Positions 29,295 through 38,843 of a stretch of 64,000 nucleotides of DNA are shown one piece after another (position 1 is the stretch's first letter; each line of letters begins with the position of its first letter). A program made the translations under genes and the position numbers. Below the pieces are notes generated by a model. That model was not told where the DNA came from, did no database searches, and saw nothing but the letters and a program-made list of their open reading frames with translations. The stretch is from Bacteroidales bacterium SW299. GTDB taxonomy: Bacteria > Bacteroidota > Bacteroidia > Bacteroidales > Bacteroidaceae. The stretch is taken from contig SDWH01000001.1 of assembly GCA_019550975.1 (NCBI GenBank), positions 124,001-188,000 of the forward strand, read 5' to 3'.

Positions 29295-30071
29295 TTAAAG
29301 CTGGTAGAAGCGCTCCATCATTATTTTCCGGTATTTTTTAGAAACCTGCAATTCCTCAACCGAGTTGAAGGGAGGATACATGATGCAGCGGTTTCCCTGC
29401 ACCATAAGCAGATAATTCATGTTAATGATATACGACTGATGCACCTGCACAAACGAGTCGTCATACCCGCACAGACTTTCGGCCGTTGTGTTTCTTTTCA
29501 GCGGAATAAACACACCGCTGGCAAGAGCAGCCTCCCAGATCTTGCGTCCGGACAGATAACGGAAATAGCCGATGTCGGAAACACGGAGAATACGGAGATC
29601 TCCGGTGGGCGTCACCACCATAAACGACTTTTCGCTTGCCGGCAATCTGCATTCATTCCCCTTGACCGGCAACTGGCGTTCGGCATCCTCGCTTTGAGAA
29701 GCGGAAAGTATGCGGTCGACAACGATATCCAGCTCGGCCGAATCCACCGGCTTCAGCAGAAAATCGAAAGCGAAATTCCTCAACGCATCAATCAAATACT
29801 TGTCATAAGCCGTATAAAACACGATGTGCATATTCCAGTCCGTCACACGGCGCAGCCTGACCGCCGCATCCATCCCCAGCATATCCGGAAGCTCCACATC
29901 CAGAAACAGCAGATCCGGACGCTCCTTTTCCACCAGACGGATGCCTGCGCTCCCATTATGAGCTATCCCCACGACATTCAGCCTGCTGAAACGTTTCAAT
30001 TCAAAACACAGATTGTCGATAGCCGCCTCTTCGTCATCCACAATCACGATTTTCAAAATGTTGTCGTTCAT
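29295..30071 (-). CDS. LytTR-family response regulator
   Basis: The 258-residue protein has a receiver domain with the acidic pocket Asp12-Asp13, phospho-acceptor Asp58 (LLFLDVELPD) and the Lys of LLKPVD. A LytTR DNA-binding domain follows from about residue 150 (FIPLKRNTTAESL ... FVQVHQSYIINMNYL). It pairs with the histidine kinase encoded 1 bp upstream on the same strand. LytTR regulators bind short direct repeats near their target promoters. The targets are not evident; the DUF5723 gene lies just downstream and the lyase PUL begins upstream of the kinase. Confidence 0.93.
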   Translation of the reverse strand: MNDNILKIVIVDDEEAAIDNLCFELKRFSRLNVVGIAHNGSAGIRLVEKERPDLLFLDVELPDMLGMDAAVRLRRVTDWNMHIVFYTAYDKYLIDALRNFAFDFLLKPVDSAELDIVVDRILSASQSEDAERQLPVKGNECRLPASEKSFMVVTPTGDLRILRVSDIGYFRYLSGRKIWEAALASGVFIPLKRNTTAESLCGYDDSFVQVHQSYIINMNYLLMVQGNRCIMYPPFNSVEELQVSKKYRKIMMERFYQL

Positions 30072-30072
30072 G

Positions 30073-32106
30073 TCATTCCATTTTTTTCAACGTATATGAA
30101 TAATCCAACGGCACTTCATATTTTACTTCACACCCCATTGTGCCGTCGTCATCCACCTGCAAATTAGTAATTCCCATCACAATCGGACGGCGGTTATAAA
30201 AATTCAGCAGTTGGATAGTCTGTGTTATTACCTTCATGCCTGTACCCGTTCCGCGGTTTGCGCTTCTGTTCCGGTATCCCCCTCCGTTATCGCACACTTT
30301 CATGACAATGACGTCATCCCGCCGTTTCAGCGAAATCTTCAGCCATTTCTTCCCCTCTTTCATCCGCAACCCGTGTTTGATGGCATTTTCAACAGGAATC
30401 TGGAGCATCATTGCCGGCAAAAGCACTTTATCCGGCAAGATTTTACTGTCAACCTCCTGAACGAACTCAAAATCGCTTCCCAAGGCAGAACGTTCCAAAG
30501 CCACGTACGTATTCACGAAATCCAGTTCGTCGGCCAACGTTACAGCCGGTTTATCGGTCAGTTCCAGATTCCTGCGGAGCAGCTTGGTCAGGTTCATCAG
30601 GTTCCTGTTTTTCGACTCATCGCCGCGAAGGTTCATCTCCCTGTTAAGCAGGTTAAAGATAAAGTGCGGAGATATGCGGTTGCGTATGTTCTCAAGCCTC
30701 AACGAGGTTATGGCCGTATGAAGCCTCGTCTGCTCCATTTCCCGCTGCCTTTTGCGATGGAAAACGAGAGCCAAGGCCCCGCATCCCAACAGAAGCACCC
30801 CTACAATAATTCCCCAAAGCCACTGGTAGAGGCTCAGCACCTGATTCTCTTTCTGCTCGATAAAGAGCTCCTGTTTCATCAGCGTGCTGTCGCGCTTGTA
30901 TTTCAACGCAATCTCAGCCGAACGCATCTTGATCCGCTCGTTTCTGACAGAATCATCTATTTCCCAATTGAGTTTCTGATACTCGTATGCGTTGCGCCAG
31001 TTTCCCACAGCCTCAAAATAATGCTGCAAATAACGGTTGCGGATGCGGATCATGTTCAGCTCCACCCCCTCCGTATCCTTTGTCAAGCTCAACAGATGCC
31101 TCGCCCGCGATGTGTTTCCCTGCTTGAGGGCCAGTTCAATCATCTGCGTATCAATATAGTAAAGAGCGCTGAGGTTTTTGTTCTCCATGAAAAAACGCCG
31201 GCATCTGTCGAGGTAGCAGGAAGCCGAATCCGTCTGGTTCATCAGCATGAACACCTCGCCCAGATTGACCATTGTAAGATTCCGCTCAAACTCCATCTCA
31301 GGATGCGAATTGGTCAGAGCCAGCGAACGCCGGAAATACTCGAGCGCCTTCGGATAGTCCTGACGGTAATAATACGAGTTTCCCCTGTTGTTCAGGTACA
31401 CGTGCTTCTCGTAAGGCTGCATTTCATCAAAATAAGCGGCCGCCAGATCATAATAGTAGTCGCATGTCCCGAAATCGCGCAGCTCCATATTCACCTGAGC
31501 CAGACCATAATAGATAGGGAAACGCTTTTTTTCTTCCATCCGTATGGAATCCGCCATCGAGAGCGCGTAATTATACCAGTAAGAGCCGAGATCCAAACGC
31601 CCCGTACGGATATAAGCGTCTGCAAGATTCAAGGAGATATTCAGCAACGGCTCCGACGCGCCTGCGTGGGAAGCGCACTGATAAGCTTTTTCAAAAGCCC
31701 ACACAGCCGAATCGTAAACGGCAAAACGCCCGTAAAGATTTCCCTGCATATTATAGACATTCGCATACAGATCCCTTACACGCGCATCCGACGAATCGCG
31801 GGAGCAAAATGATCCGGCCATCCGAAGCAAAACCTCCGACGAATCGAACTCGGCGAGAAAAAGCTTTGACTTTGCCTTCAGAACCAACAGACTATAATAC
31901 GACACACTGTCTTTAACCGAAGGAAGCAGACTGTCGACAGCAGCACATACCTCGCCCGGCCTTTCAGACGTATTACTTTCCAACCCCGCCATTAAATTCG
32001 CATACGGTTCATGCCTGCCTTCCGTGCCGCGGACCAAACATCCCGGCAGCAAAGAAAGCATGAAGAAAGAAATACATAAAAAAAGGAAAACATTCAATTT
32101 CTCCAT
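30073..32106 (-). CDS. LytS-type sensor histidine kinase with TPR sensor region, probable lipoprotein
   Basis: The 677-residue protein begins MEKLNVFLFLCISFFMLSLL and has a possible lipobox LLPGC (Cys23). A long tetratricopeptide-type helical region follows (about 60-400, e.g. KALEYFRRSLALTNSHPEM). One transmembrane helix (about 425-448), the His_kinase core NRISPHFIFNLLN (His481) and an ATP-binding domain (MLQIPVENAIKHGL ... VCDNGGGY) complete it. TPR-containing kinases of this type are common in Bacteroidetes and probably sense through protein contacts. The start at 32106 is set by a full promoter at 32133-32162; the longer frame to 32172 begins upstream of that promoter. The stop is 1 bp from the LytTR gene start. 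Confidence 0.9.
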   Translation of the reverse strand: MEKLNVFLFLCISFFMLSLLPGCLVRGTEGRHEPYANLMAGLESNTSERPGEVCAAVDSLLPSVKDSVSYYSLLVLKAKSKLFLAEFDSSEVLLRMAGSFCSRDSSDARVRDLYANVYNMQGNLYGRFAVYDSAVWAFEKAYQCASHAGASEPLLNISLNLADAYIRTGRLDLGSYWYNYALSMADSIRMEEKKRFPIYYGLAQVNMELRDFGTCDYYYDLAAAYFDEMQPYEKHVYLNNRGNSYYYRQDYPKALEYFRRSLALTNSHPEMEFERNLTMVNLGEVFMLMNQTDSASCYLDRCRRFFMENKNLSALYYIDTQMIELALKQGNTSRARHLLSLTKDTEGVELNMIRIRNRYLQHYFEAVGNWRNAYEYQKLNWEIDDSVRNERIKMRSAEIALKYKRDSTLMKQELFIEQKENQVLSLYQWLWGIIVGVLLLGCGALALVFHRKRQREMEQTRLHTAITSLRLENIRNRISPHFIFNLLNREMNLRGDESKNRNLMNLTKLLRRNLELTDKPAVTLADELDFVNTYVALERSALGSDFEFVQEVDSKILPDKVLLPAMMLQIPVENAIKHGLRMKEGKKWLKISLKRRDDVIVMKVCDNGGGYRNRSANRGTGTGMKVITQTIQLLNFYNRRPIVMGITNLQVDDDGTMGCEVKYEVPLDYSYTLKKME

Positions 32107-32132
32107 TAAACTCTGACATATTTCTTCGTCGG

Positions 32133-32162
32133 CAAAAATAGGCAAAAGAAAATGAAGAACAA
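32133..32162 (-). promoter_or_regulatory. Promoter of the LytS/LytTR operon
   Basis: Minus-strand TTG (32162-32160), 19 nt, then TATTTTTG (32140-32133). It excludes the upstream start at 32172. Confidence 0.75.
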
Positions 32163-32324
32163 AAATTAACATCCCTTTTTTACAACCGTCAAACGATTTT
32201 TACAAATAGACAACCGCAAAATCCGGAAGCTCAAAGCGACGAAAAGCAAACGGAAAGACACAAGAAAAGGCGATGAATTTTCCCGACGGTCCGCCGGAGA
32301 GCCTCTCCCGCAAATGGCAAAAAA

Positions 32325-32373
32325 GGGAATGTGCCAAGACAGAAAACCCGTTTCTGCACCATGACACATTCCC
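32325..32373 (-). terminator. Intrinsic terminator of the lyase PUL
   Basis: Arms GGGAATGTG (32325-32333) and CACATTCCC (32365-32373) enclose a smaller CAGAAA/TTTCTG hairpin. On the minus strand the stem is followed by TTTTTTGCC, 28 bp after the stop of the lyase gene. Confidence 0.85.
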
Positions 32374-32401
32374 GACGAAAAAAAGCAACAGTCAGTCCAG
32401 T

Positions 32402-33700
32402 TTAGTCACGAGCATACATCAACGTACCGAACCCCAAATTGTCGAATTCACCGCTGTTCGCGCCGTAATCACCTCCACCGCCTTCCGGAGCTTCATACTC
32501 CATCGCAAATTTCGTGTATTGGATGGCACTTTCGTCGACATTCTTTATCTTGGCATAGTGATAATACGGCAAAGCCCAGATCGGACGGCTGATTATCGCA
32601 CGCGCATGAATCGAAGGATATTCCTCCGTAGCCGTTCCCCACGGGCCCTTATATTCGCGCGTGTAAGGAACATTGGGCACATCAAGTCCGGCATAGTCAT
32701 ATTTTGCCGTATATTCGCATCCTTTCAGAAAAAGATTCTGCCCTCCGTAGCTGAAAAAGTCATCCCCTTGATTCCAGCACAACTGGCAGATTACTCCCAT
32801 CAGCCCCTGGCACATGTAAGTATGTCCGGCATCACGGTTGCTTTCCTGCCACTGCGCAAGGTTAGAGTTTTCGCCGTCAAACACATGATAAATGGCCTTT
32901 GTGATGCAACCGTTGGTTTCTCCCACTTGGAAATGCTCGACGGCTTCATTATAGATGTCGCGGCGGTCGGCCAGAATGCCGATCCCCACCATTGAAGCGA
33001 TGTTGCACAATCCCCAGTTAGCCCAATAATGTCCGGCCGGAGTATCATGATGCCTGTCGAGAAAATCCTTATTCATCGGATAGAACACATTGACCATCCA
33101 GTCCTGATAAGCCTTGAAGTCTGCATCCGCCCATCCTTCATAGCCACGCATCAATTCTCCTGCCACAGCAAACTGATAGCCATAGATTCCTGCCGCCAAC
33201 GACATATCGGTCGTTCCATTGATAACCGTACAGGTAGAAGCCCAGCCGTTCAGGATTTCCACGGCCTTGTCGGCAAAGGCATTATCGCCCGAAATTTTCC
33301 AGCGGAGAGCCAGCTGATAGGCTGCCGCCACATCGTTGTATGCATACCTGTAGTTTTCGGCAGTCCCGCTGCCACGTGTGATGCTTGTCTGCGGATTCGG
33401 CACATAGCTTGTCTGCGCATGCGAATTGTTGACCAGCTTTTCATAACCTTCCGCCCATGGCGAACGTGTGAGATTGTCTTTGATGCGCTGGAAATCTTCC
33501 GGCGTGTGCAAGCCCCCGTTATGGATCATAGGCTCGGTTTCCGCCTTCAGCGGAATGACCAGCGAGTCGCTTGCCAGCGGAATCTTGTACAGATCCGTTT
33601 CCACGCCTGCCGGAAGATCCGGCAAATTTACTCCGTCGCCGCAGCCCGGCATTGCCAGGCTGAGAGCGAACATTGCTGCTATATAATACATCCTTCTCAT
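32402..33700 (-). CDS. Alginate-lyase superfamily lipoprotein (PF05426; PL38-like)
   Basis: The 432-residue protein has a lipobox AMPGC (Cys20) and then an all-helical domain. It opens HNGGLHTPEDFQRIKDNL and contains NNSHAQTSY, YAYNDVAAAYQLALRWKISG, GHYWANWGLCNIASMV and WQESNRDAGHTYMCQGLMG. These blocks are those of alpha/alpha-barrel lyases of the alginate-lyase group, and I judge PL38 the closest class from memory. Such lyases cleave alginate or glucuronan by beta-elimination. It is the last gene of a PUL with an ECF sigma factor, SusC/SusD and two IPT-repeat lipoproteins, and is the only catalytic protein there. So the target is probably a uronic-acid polymer or oligomers made by other enzymes. 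Confidence 0.75.
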   Translation of the reverse strand: MRRMYYIAAMFALSLAMPGCGDGVNLPDLPAGVETDLYKIPLASDSLVIPLKAETEPMIHNGGLHTPEDFQRIKDNLTRSPWAEGYEKLVNNSHAQTSYVPNPQTSITRGSGTAENYRYAYNDVAAAYQLALRWKISGDNAFADKAVEILNGWASTCTVINGTTDMSLAAGIYGYQFAVAGELMRGYEGWADADFKAYQDWMVNVFYPMNKDFLDRHHDTPAGHYWANWGLCNIASMVGIGILADRRDIYNEAVEHFQVGETNGCITKAIYHVFDGENSNLAQWQESNRDAGHTYMCQGLMGVICQLCWNQGDDFFSYGGQNLFLKGCEYTAKYDYAGLDVPNVPYTREYKGPWGTATEEYPSIHARAIISRPIWALPYYHYAKIKNVDESAIQYTKFAMEYEAPEGGGGDYGANSGEFDNLGFGTLMYARD

Positions 33701-33711
33701 TTTTTCAGTTT

Positions 33712-35757
33712 TTAATTTTGACTATTTCCCATATATTCAACTCTAAACGAATTAAACTTCACATAAGACTGCCGGTTGGTAAATGATCCGACAAAACCGA
33801 TAGCTATTTCCTGTCTGCCGGGCAAAGCGAAGTCCACGACAATGTCCTTTACACCATCCACTGCCGTTTTAGCTATACAATCATTGCTACCCTCCGCAGT
33901 TACCTCAAACGATGCGTCATCAACAACCAGACAAGCCGACCCCGTTCCTCTGTTTCCCTGACCTTTTGGAGCATATTCTGCAACAGTACCCGTCAGTCTG
34001 TAATTTCCAGCCGGAACAGCAGTGCACTGGTAAATCCGTCCATTTGTCAAAGAATTCGGGAATCCCCAGTCTGTCTGCAATCCAAGAGAATTTCCTGCAT
34101 TCAAATCATATTTAGGATTATGCTGCAGTCCAAAGCCTTCCATATTTGATCCTGAATTGTTCACTACAATCCAATCTGCGGGCCTTGACCATTCTCCTTG
34201 TCTTTCAAAATCTCCGTTGCCCTGCGCCAACGAGATAAACGGATGGCTGTAATTCTTCAATACATACGCCGTTACATCCATGCCATCAACCAGCGGTTTC
34301 AAGTTCATCCCCATAACCGGAGTTTCTATTCCTGCAAATGTCAGAGAAATGGCGCCATCAACAGATCCGGAAGGAACAAATGCCCTGATTTCCGTATCAG
34401 AAATAGCAACGATGCGAATCTCAGTTTCACCGAACCTCAGCACTACATTGTCTGAATCTGTTCCGAAGCCTTCGCCGGAAATTACGATTTCGTCACCTTC
34501 CTTGACCAAAGCCGTGGTTTCATCATGCAGGAAGCTGTCCGCATTAATCGCCGTAATCTTCGGAGTGGCCAATACCGTAAACAAAGCATTCTCGCCCAAA
34601 TCAATCGATTTCCCTTTGACTGTCAAAGACAATGCCACAGATCCGGCATCCAGCGTTACCGGGACTTTGACTGTGATATTTCCGGATTCGGCATCCACCG
34701 AAGTCACCTCCGCCTCAGTTTCTCCGAACATGACCTTCACATCATCGGTCGTAACCCCCGCCAGATTCGAACAGACAAACGTCACATCACTTCCGGCATG
34801 AGCCTGAGAAACAGAAACCTTGTCAACGACTGGAGTAGCCATCACCGTATAAACAAGCGGATTTCCCGTTGCAACCGTTTCAAACGAGGTAGCTACAGAC
34901 ACCGTATATTCGCCTACAGCAAGGTCAGCAGGCAAGACAGCCACGATGGCCTCGTTAGTAGTTCTTTCAATATCTACAACTGCCTCCGCAACATTTGTCC
35001 CTTGAGCCAGTGTCACTCTGATCGGCTGAAGTTCCACATTCTCTTCCAGCAAATCCGGCTTCAGATCCGTTCCGTTGACAGTGACTTCACTTCCGGCATA
35101 ACCTGATGTTACAGACAGTCCGGTGACGGCTGCATGTTGCAATACCGTAAATCCGTTCGTCAGAGGCACATTCACATTACGGTCAGAAATGGTCAGGGCT
35201 ATCGGACCGCTCACGGCTCCTTCAGGAACCTTCACCGCGAACGATTCGGCCGAAGGAGCGCTTGTCAGCGCAGCAGCTTCTGATGTACCGCTAAACAGCA
35301 CCGTATAGAACGCTTCGGATACGCCCAAATCATGTCCGGAGAACACAATCTCATCACCCACAAATCCGTAAACCGGATTCACATTCGTCACGCCCGGCTC
35401 TCCCAACACATCAAACATGTATTCCGTAGCCACAGTCTGTCCATACACATCCACCGTAATTTTTCCTGCAGTTGCCCCTTCCGGAACCTTCACCACAATC
35501 GCATTCTCACTTACAGAAACCACTTCAAGTTCTGTTCCGCCCATCGTCACCTTAACGGCATCCGCCATGATTCCGAACTCCGTGCCATTGATGGTGAACT
35601 CCGATCCCGTATATCCGGAAGCAGGCGAAATGCCCGTTACAGTTACCACGGGATCCTGATTCTGCAACATCACCACCGTCTGCCCTTCGTCATCACAAGC
35701 AACCATCACCGGAGCAGCAAACAACAGCGGCAATAAATAATAGTATATTCTTTTCAT
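33712..35757 (-). CDS. Surface glycan-binding lipoprotein with about five IPT/TIG domains and a C-terminal DUF5013-like domain
   Basis: The 681-residue lipoprotein (lipobox VMVAC, Cys21, followed by DDEG, a surface-export signal) consists of about five tandem IPT/TIG folds. Each opens with a variant of VTGISPASGYTGSEFTINGT. The C-terminal beta-sandwich (about residues 490-681) contains NSLGLQTDWGFPNSLTNGRIYQ and FVGSFTNRQSYVKFNSFRVEY. IPT domains act as spacers that lift a binding domain off the membrane. The C-terminal domain is shared with the neighbouring 402-residue protein. The position after SusD is that of surface glycan-binding proteins. Glycan binding is inferred, not shown. Confidence 0.8.
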   Translation of the reverse strand: MKRIYYYLLPLLFAAPVMVACDDEGQTVVMLQNQDPVVTVTGISPASGYTGSEFTINGTEFGIMADAVKVTMGGTELEVVSVSENAIVVKVPEGATAGKITVDVYGQTVATEYMFDVLGEPGVTNVNPVYGFVGDEIVFSGHDLGVSEAFYTVLFSGTSEAAALTSAPSAESFAVKVPEGAVSGPIALTISDRNVNVPLTNGFTVLQHAAVTGLSVTSGYAGSEVTVNGTDLKPDLLEENVELQPIRVTLAQGTNVAEAVVDIERTTNEAIVAVLPADLAVGEYTVSVATSFETVATGNPLVYTVMATPVVDKVSVSQAHAGSDVTFVCSNLAGVTTDDVKVMFGETEAEVTSVDAESGNITVKVPVTLDAGSVALSLTVKGKSIDLGENALFTVLATPKITAINADSFLHDETTALVKEGDEIVISGEGFGTDSDNVVLRFGETEIRIVAISDTEIRAFVPSGSVDGAISLTFAGIETPVMGMNLKPLVDGMDVTAYVLKNYSHPFISLAQGNGDFERQGEWSRPADWIVVNNSGSNMEGFGLQHNPKYDLNAGNSLGLQTDWGFPNSLTNGRIYQCTAVPAGNYRLTGTVAEYAPKGQGNRGTGSACLVVDDASFEVTAEGSNDCIAKTAVDGVKDIVVDFALPGRQEIAIGFVGSFTNRQSYVKFNSFRVEYMGNSQN

Positions 35758-35792
35758 GATGTTTTGTTTAAGTTTATGAATTTATTCTTAGC

Positions 35793-37001
35793 CTATTCCA
35801 GAATCAGCTTGATGTCGCTCACCTTGAAATAGCTGTTGTTGCCGAATGTCGCAACGAAGCCAAAAGTCACCTCCGTACCTTCATCCAGCGTAAAATGAAG
35901 CGTTTCAACTCCCGGATTATCGTTGGACACGCTGTTGCTCGTGAAATATGCCGAAGCGATTATGCCGGACGCAGAAGCGATGCCTTCCAGGTCGGGCAGT
36001 TCAGCATTACCTTTCATCAGCACAATGCAGGCCTTGTTCGCCACATTACATTCCACATAACTGATTTCCATCGAATAGGTTCCGGCAGGAATGACCGTGC
36101 TCTGATACATCTTTCCGTTTGTTACGGAAGAAGCCGAACCGCTTCCGCCCCATCCGGCCTGCATGCCGAGCGAAGTTCCGTTGCCCGTAAACATGCCGCC
36201 CACTTTCCCTGCACTCTGGTCAGCATTCTTGTTTACGAACGACTTGGCCGCATCATTGACAGTCCACCCTTGCGGAACCGCCATATTCCGGTCCCCTTCC
36301 TGTCCGCTTATGTAAGGAATCTGCTGGAACGGTCTTGCATAGTTCTCCAGATAGAAGATGGTAACATCTCCTTTCGACTCAGGATTCATCATCGCATCTC
36401 CCGTCAGCCTCATCCCGTTAATAGTGACGTATACGCTTCCCGAAGCGTAACCCGCAGGTGCAGTGGCAACGATGTGCTCCTCGTCAACCAGTTCAAAGTC
36501 AGCAGAAGTGCCGTTGAAGCTTACGGAAATTACGCTTGCATCCGTACCGAAGTTCGTTCCCGTGATGGTCACCAGATCACCGGCAGCAGCCACTCCTTCT
36601 CCCAGTCCGTTGTCGGAACGGACAGAAACGATTGTCGGTGTCGGCAGAACAGTAAAAGTAGCGACACTATCAACCGACTTGCCCCATACTTCGAGCGACA
36701 CAGCTCCGGTGACGGCTGCATCCGGCACCTTCACCACGATGCGGTTATTCTTGCACATCAGCACACTGTCGGCCTCCACTCCGCCGAAGAAAACTTTCAC
36801 AGCCTCCACCTGATCGCCGAAATCGGTTCCCGTTATGAGGACACGCGACTGGATATATCCCTCGCTCGGCGAGATTCCGGTCGGTTTCGGCATAGGATAC
36901 TCGTACATCTTGAAGTTGGCATCTTTCTCGCAACCTGCCATCAGCGCGGCAAAGACTGCCCACAAAGACAAACTTGACAAAAGGTTAAATATATTTTTCA
37001 T
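35793..37001 (-). CDS. Surface glycan-binding lipoprotein with two IPT/TIG domains and a DUF5013-like domain
   Basis: The 402-residue lipoprotein (lipobox ALMAGC, Cys24, then EKD) has two IPT/TIG repeats (KPTGISPSEGYIQSRVLITG and TIVSVRSDNGLGEGVAAAGDL). Its C-terminal domain has TSLGMQAGWGGSGSASSVTNG and FVATFGNNSYFKVSDI. It is a shorter paralogue of the 681-residue protein directly downstream: the C-terminal domains align over the G-x-QxxWG ... S-x-TNG-x-x-YQ core and the FV-x-x-F closing strand. Gene order SusC-SusD-this gene is that of the first surface glycan-binding protein of a PUL. Confidence 0.82.
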   Translation of the reverse strand: MKNIFNLLSSLSLWAVFAALMAGCEKDANFKMYEYPMPKPTGISPSEGYIQSRVLITGTDFGDQVEAVKVFFGGVEADSVLMCKNNRIVVKVPDAAVTGAVSLEVWGKSVDSVATFTVLPTPTIVSVRSDNGLGEGVAAAGDLVTITGTNFGTDASVISVSFNGTSADFELVDEEHIVATAPAGYASGSVYVTINGMRLTGDAMMNPESKGDVTIFYLENYARPFQQIPYISGQEGDRNMAVPQGWTVNDAAKSFVNKNADQSAGKVGGMFTGNGTSLGMQAGWGGSGSASSVTNGKMYQSTVIPAGTYSMEISYVECNVANKACIVLMKGNAELPDLEGIASASGIIASAYFTSNSVSNDNPGVETLHFTLDEGTEVTFGFVATFGNNSYFKVSDIKLILE

Positions 37002-37035
37002 ATCTGTAATTCTATAAACGGATTAATCAGTTTTT

Positions 37036-38823
37036 TCAATAGCCCGGATTCTGCACCAGATTCGGATTCATTTCGATCTGACGTGACGGCAACGGCCACA
37101 GATAGTCAGTCTTGTCAACCGAAATTTCCGAGCTTCCCAAACATACGACACAAGTTACCGGAACATCCTCACCTGCCTGCACTTTTTCAGTTCCCCACAC
37201 ATAGTTGTTGGGCGAATAGAGATTGGCAATGGCATTCCCGTCATAATCCACGAAATCAGTCTTAAAGTCTGCATCACCCACTACCATTCCGCAACGCGAT
37301 TCATTCAGTTCCGCTTCCATCTGTCCCCAGCGCTTCAAGTCATCATACCGGAAGCCCTCCATATAAAGTTCGATCGTGCGTTCACGACGGATTTCGGTCA
37401 GCATGTCCAGGCCGTTGCTTTGAACGAAAGCATTGCTCAGATGAGCCACCCCTCCACGGTCACGCAGCAGATTGATCGAACGGTCGAGCTGCCCGTCTTC
37501 GATGCGTCCGTTACGTTCGAACAGAGCCTCTGCATAGATCAGATACACTTCCGCCAGACGAAGCACCGGATAATTATGATGCTCATCCTTGTTGGCTACG
37601 GTGCGGCTTGTAATGGCAAACTTATAAGAAGTGTATCCGGAATTTCCTCCGGTCAGCGCAACGTTGTCTGTGCGCCCGATATACGACGCCAGACGATAGT
37701 CACGGTTGTCAAACTCCTCCCCGCGGTGTTCATACCCCTTGAAAAGCGGACTTTTTTCGACGGGCAGACCGTCACGGCACAAGAACATGTCAACCAGCTT
37801 GCGGCTTGCCGTCAGCTTCCAGATAGTCTGCGTGATTTCCTGTCCGGCGATACGCTGCGTATCATAAGTTGAATAGATGACAAACTCATTGTTCGTGTCT
37901 TTTCCTTTTCCGAACGGATTGCTGCTTTCGTCTTCGATGTTGAACAGGTAGCGGCTGCTCATGTAGTTTTCCATCTCAGCGGCATCAGCCTCATCAGCCG
38001 GCTCGCCGCTGGCATTGAAGTTCCAAAGGCTGTATGACGAGTCGCCCATCACATCCTCGCACAAGGAAACGGCCTCATCAAGGAAATCGTTCACCTGATC
38101 GGAAGCAGGTCCGCCCGACCCCTGAAAATCGGTTGACGTGCCGTTGTATTTCCGCCACGTAGCTTCATAGAGCAGCACACGCGCCTTAAAGGCTTTTGCA
38201 CCTCCTTTGCTGATACGCCCTTTATCGGAAGAAGGAATGCTCGCTTCGTTTGGAAGATATTCGATCGCCTTGTCCAGATCGGAAAGGATGAATTCGACAA
38301 CGTCATAACGGCTGCTGCGCGATCCGTACAGCTCCGGAGAATCTACATCCAGCACCGCGGTTACGATAGGCACCCCGCCGAAATGCTGCAGCAGATAAAA
38401 ATAAGTGTAAGCGCGGAAGAAATACCCTTCGCCCAGCGGCTGTTCAATGTCTTGCTGGCTGCCCGGATAAGCGGCGGCCTTCTGAAACAGCATGTTCGTG
38501 GCACGGATATTTCCGTAACAGTTGTCCCACCATCCGCTGTTGGCCGCAACCTGGATGGTTCCCGTCCCCACATCATTGTTGTTGCTGAAATAAGTGGAAA
38601 GGTCTGACGCACAGTCCATGTGGTCAAAAATCCCGTCATAACGGCACTGCCATCCGATAAGCTGGTTATAAAGGCCGAGAGCATACTCGTTGAACTGCTC
38701 TGCCGTCTGGAAATAAACCAGATCCGTCTTTGCGTCCAGCGGCTCCAGATCAAGGAAATTGTCTGCGCAGGAAGAAAATGCGACAGCACCGGCACAAGCT
38801 GCTATATATATCAATTTTTTCAT
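37036..38823 (-). CDS. SusD/RagB-like outer-membrane glycan-binding lipoprotein (lyase PUL)
   Basis: The 595-residue lipoprotein (lipobox AFSSC, Cys19) opens ADNFLDLEPLDAKTD and contains the SusD hallmarks: the early helical NEYALGLYNQLIG, the FFRAYTYFYLLQHFGGVPIV motif and the C-terminal RREREIEL-like segment (RRERTIELYMEGFRYDDLKRWG), ending MNPNLVQNPGY. SusD lids the SusC transporter and binds substrate. The start is ATG at 38823; a TTG two codons earlier is less likely. It lies 20 bp after susC. Confidence 0.95.
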   Translation of the reverse strand: MKKLIYIAACAGAVAFSSCADNFLDLEPLDAKTDLVYFQTAEQFNEYALGLYNQLIGWQCRYDGIFDHMDCASDLSTYFSNNNDVGTGTIQVAANSGWWDNCYGNIRATNMLFQKAAAYPGSQQDIEQPLGEGYFFRAYTYFYLLQHFGGVPIVTAVLDVDSPELYGSRSSRYDVVEFILSDLDKAIEYLPNEASIPSSDKGRISKGGAKAFKARVLLYEATWRKYNGTSTDFQGSGGPASDQVNDFLDEAVSLCEDVMGDSSYSLWNFNASGEPADEADAAEMENYMSSRYLFNIEDESSNPFGKGKDTNNEFVIYSTYDTQRIAGQEITQTIWKLTASRKLVDMFLCRDGLPVEKSPLFKGYEHRGEEFDNRDYRLASYIGRTDNVALTGGNSGYTSYKFAITSRTVANKDEHHNYPVLRLAEVYLIYAEALFERNGRIEDGQLDRSINLLRDRGGVAHLSNAFVQSNGLDMLTEIRRERTIELYMEGFRYDDLKRWGQMEAELNESRCGMVVGDADFKTDFVDYDGNAIANLYSPNNYVWGTEKVQAGEDVPVTCVVCLGSSEISVDKTDYLWPLPSRQIEMNPNLVQNPGY

Positions 38824-38843
38824 ACTCAATTAAAGTTTATTAG

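Noticed and set aside
32107-32172. Longer start for the histidine kinase
   Set aside because: It begins upstream of the -33/-7 promoter and spoils the signal peptide.
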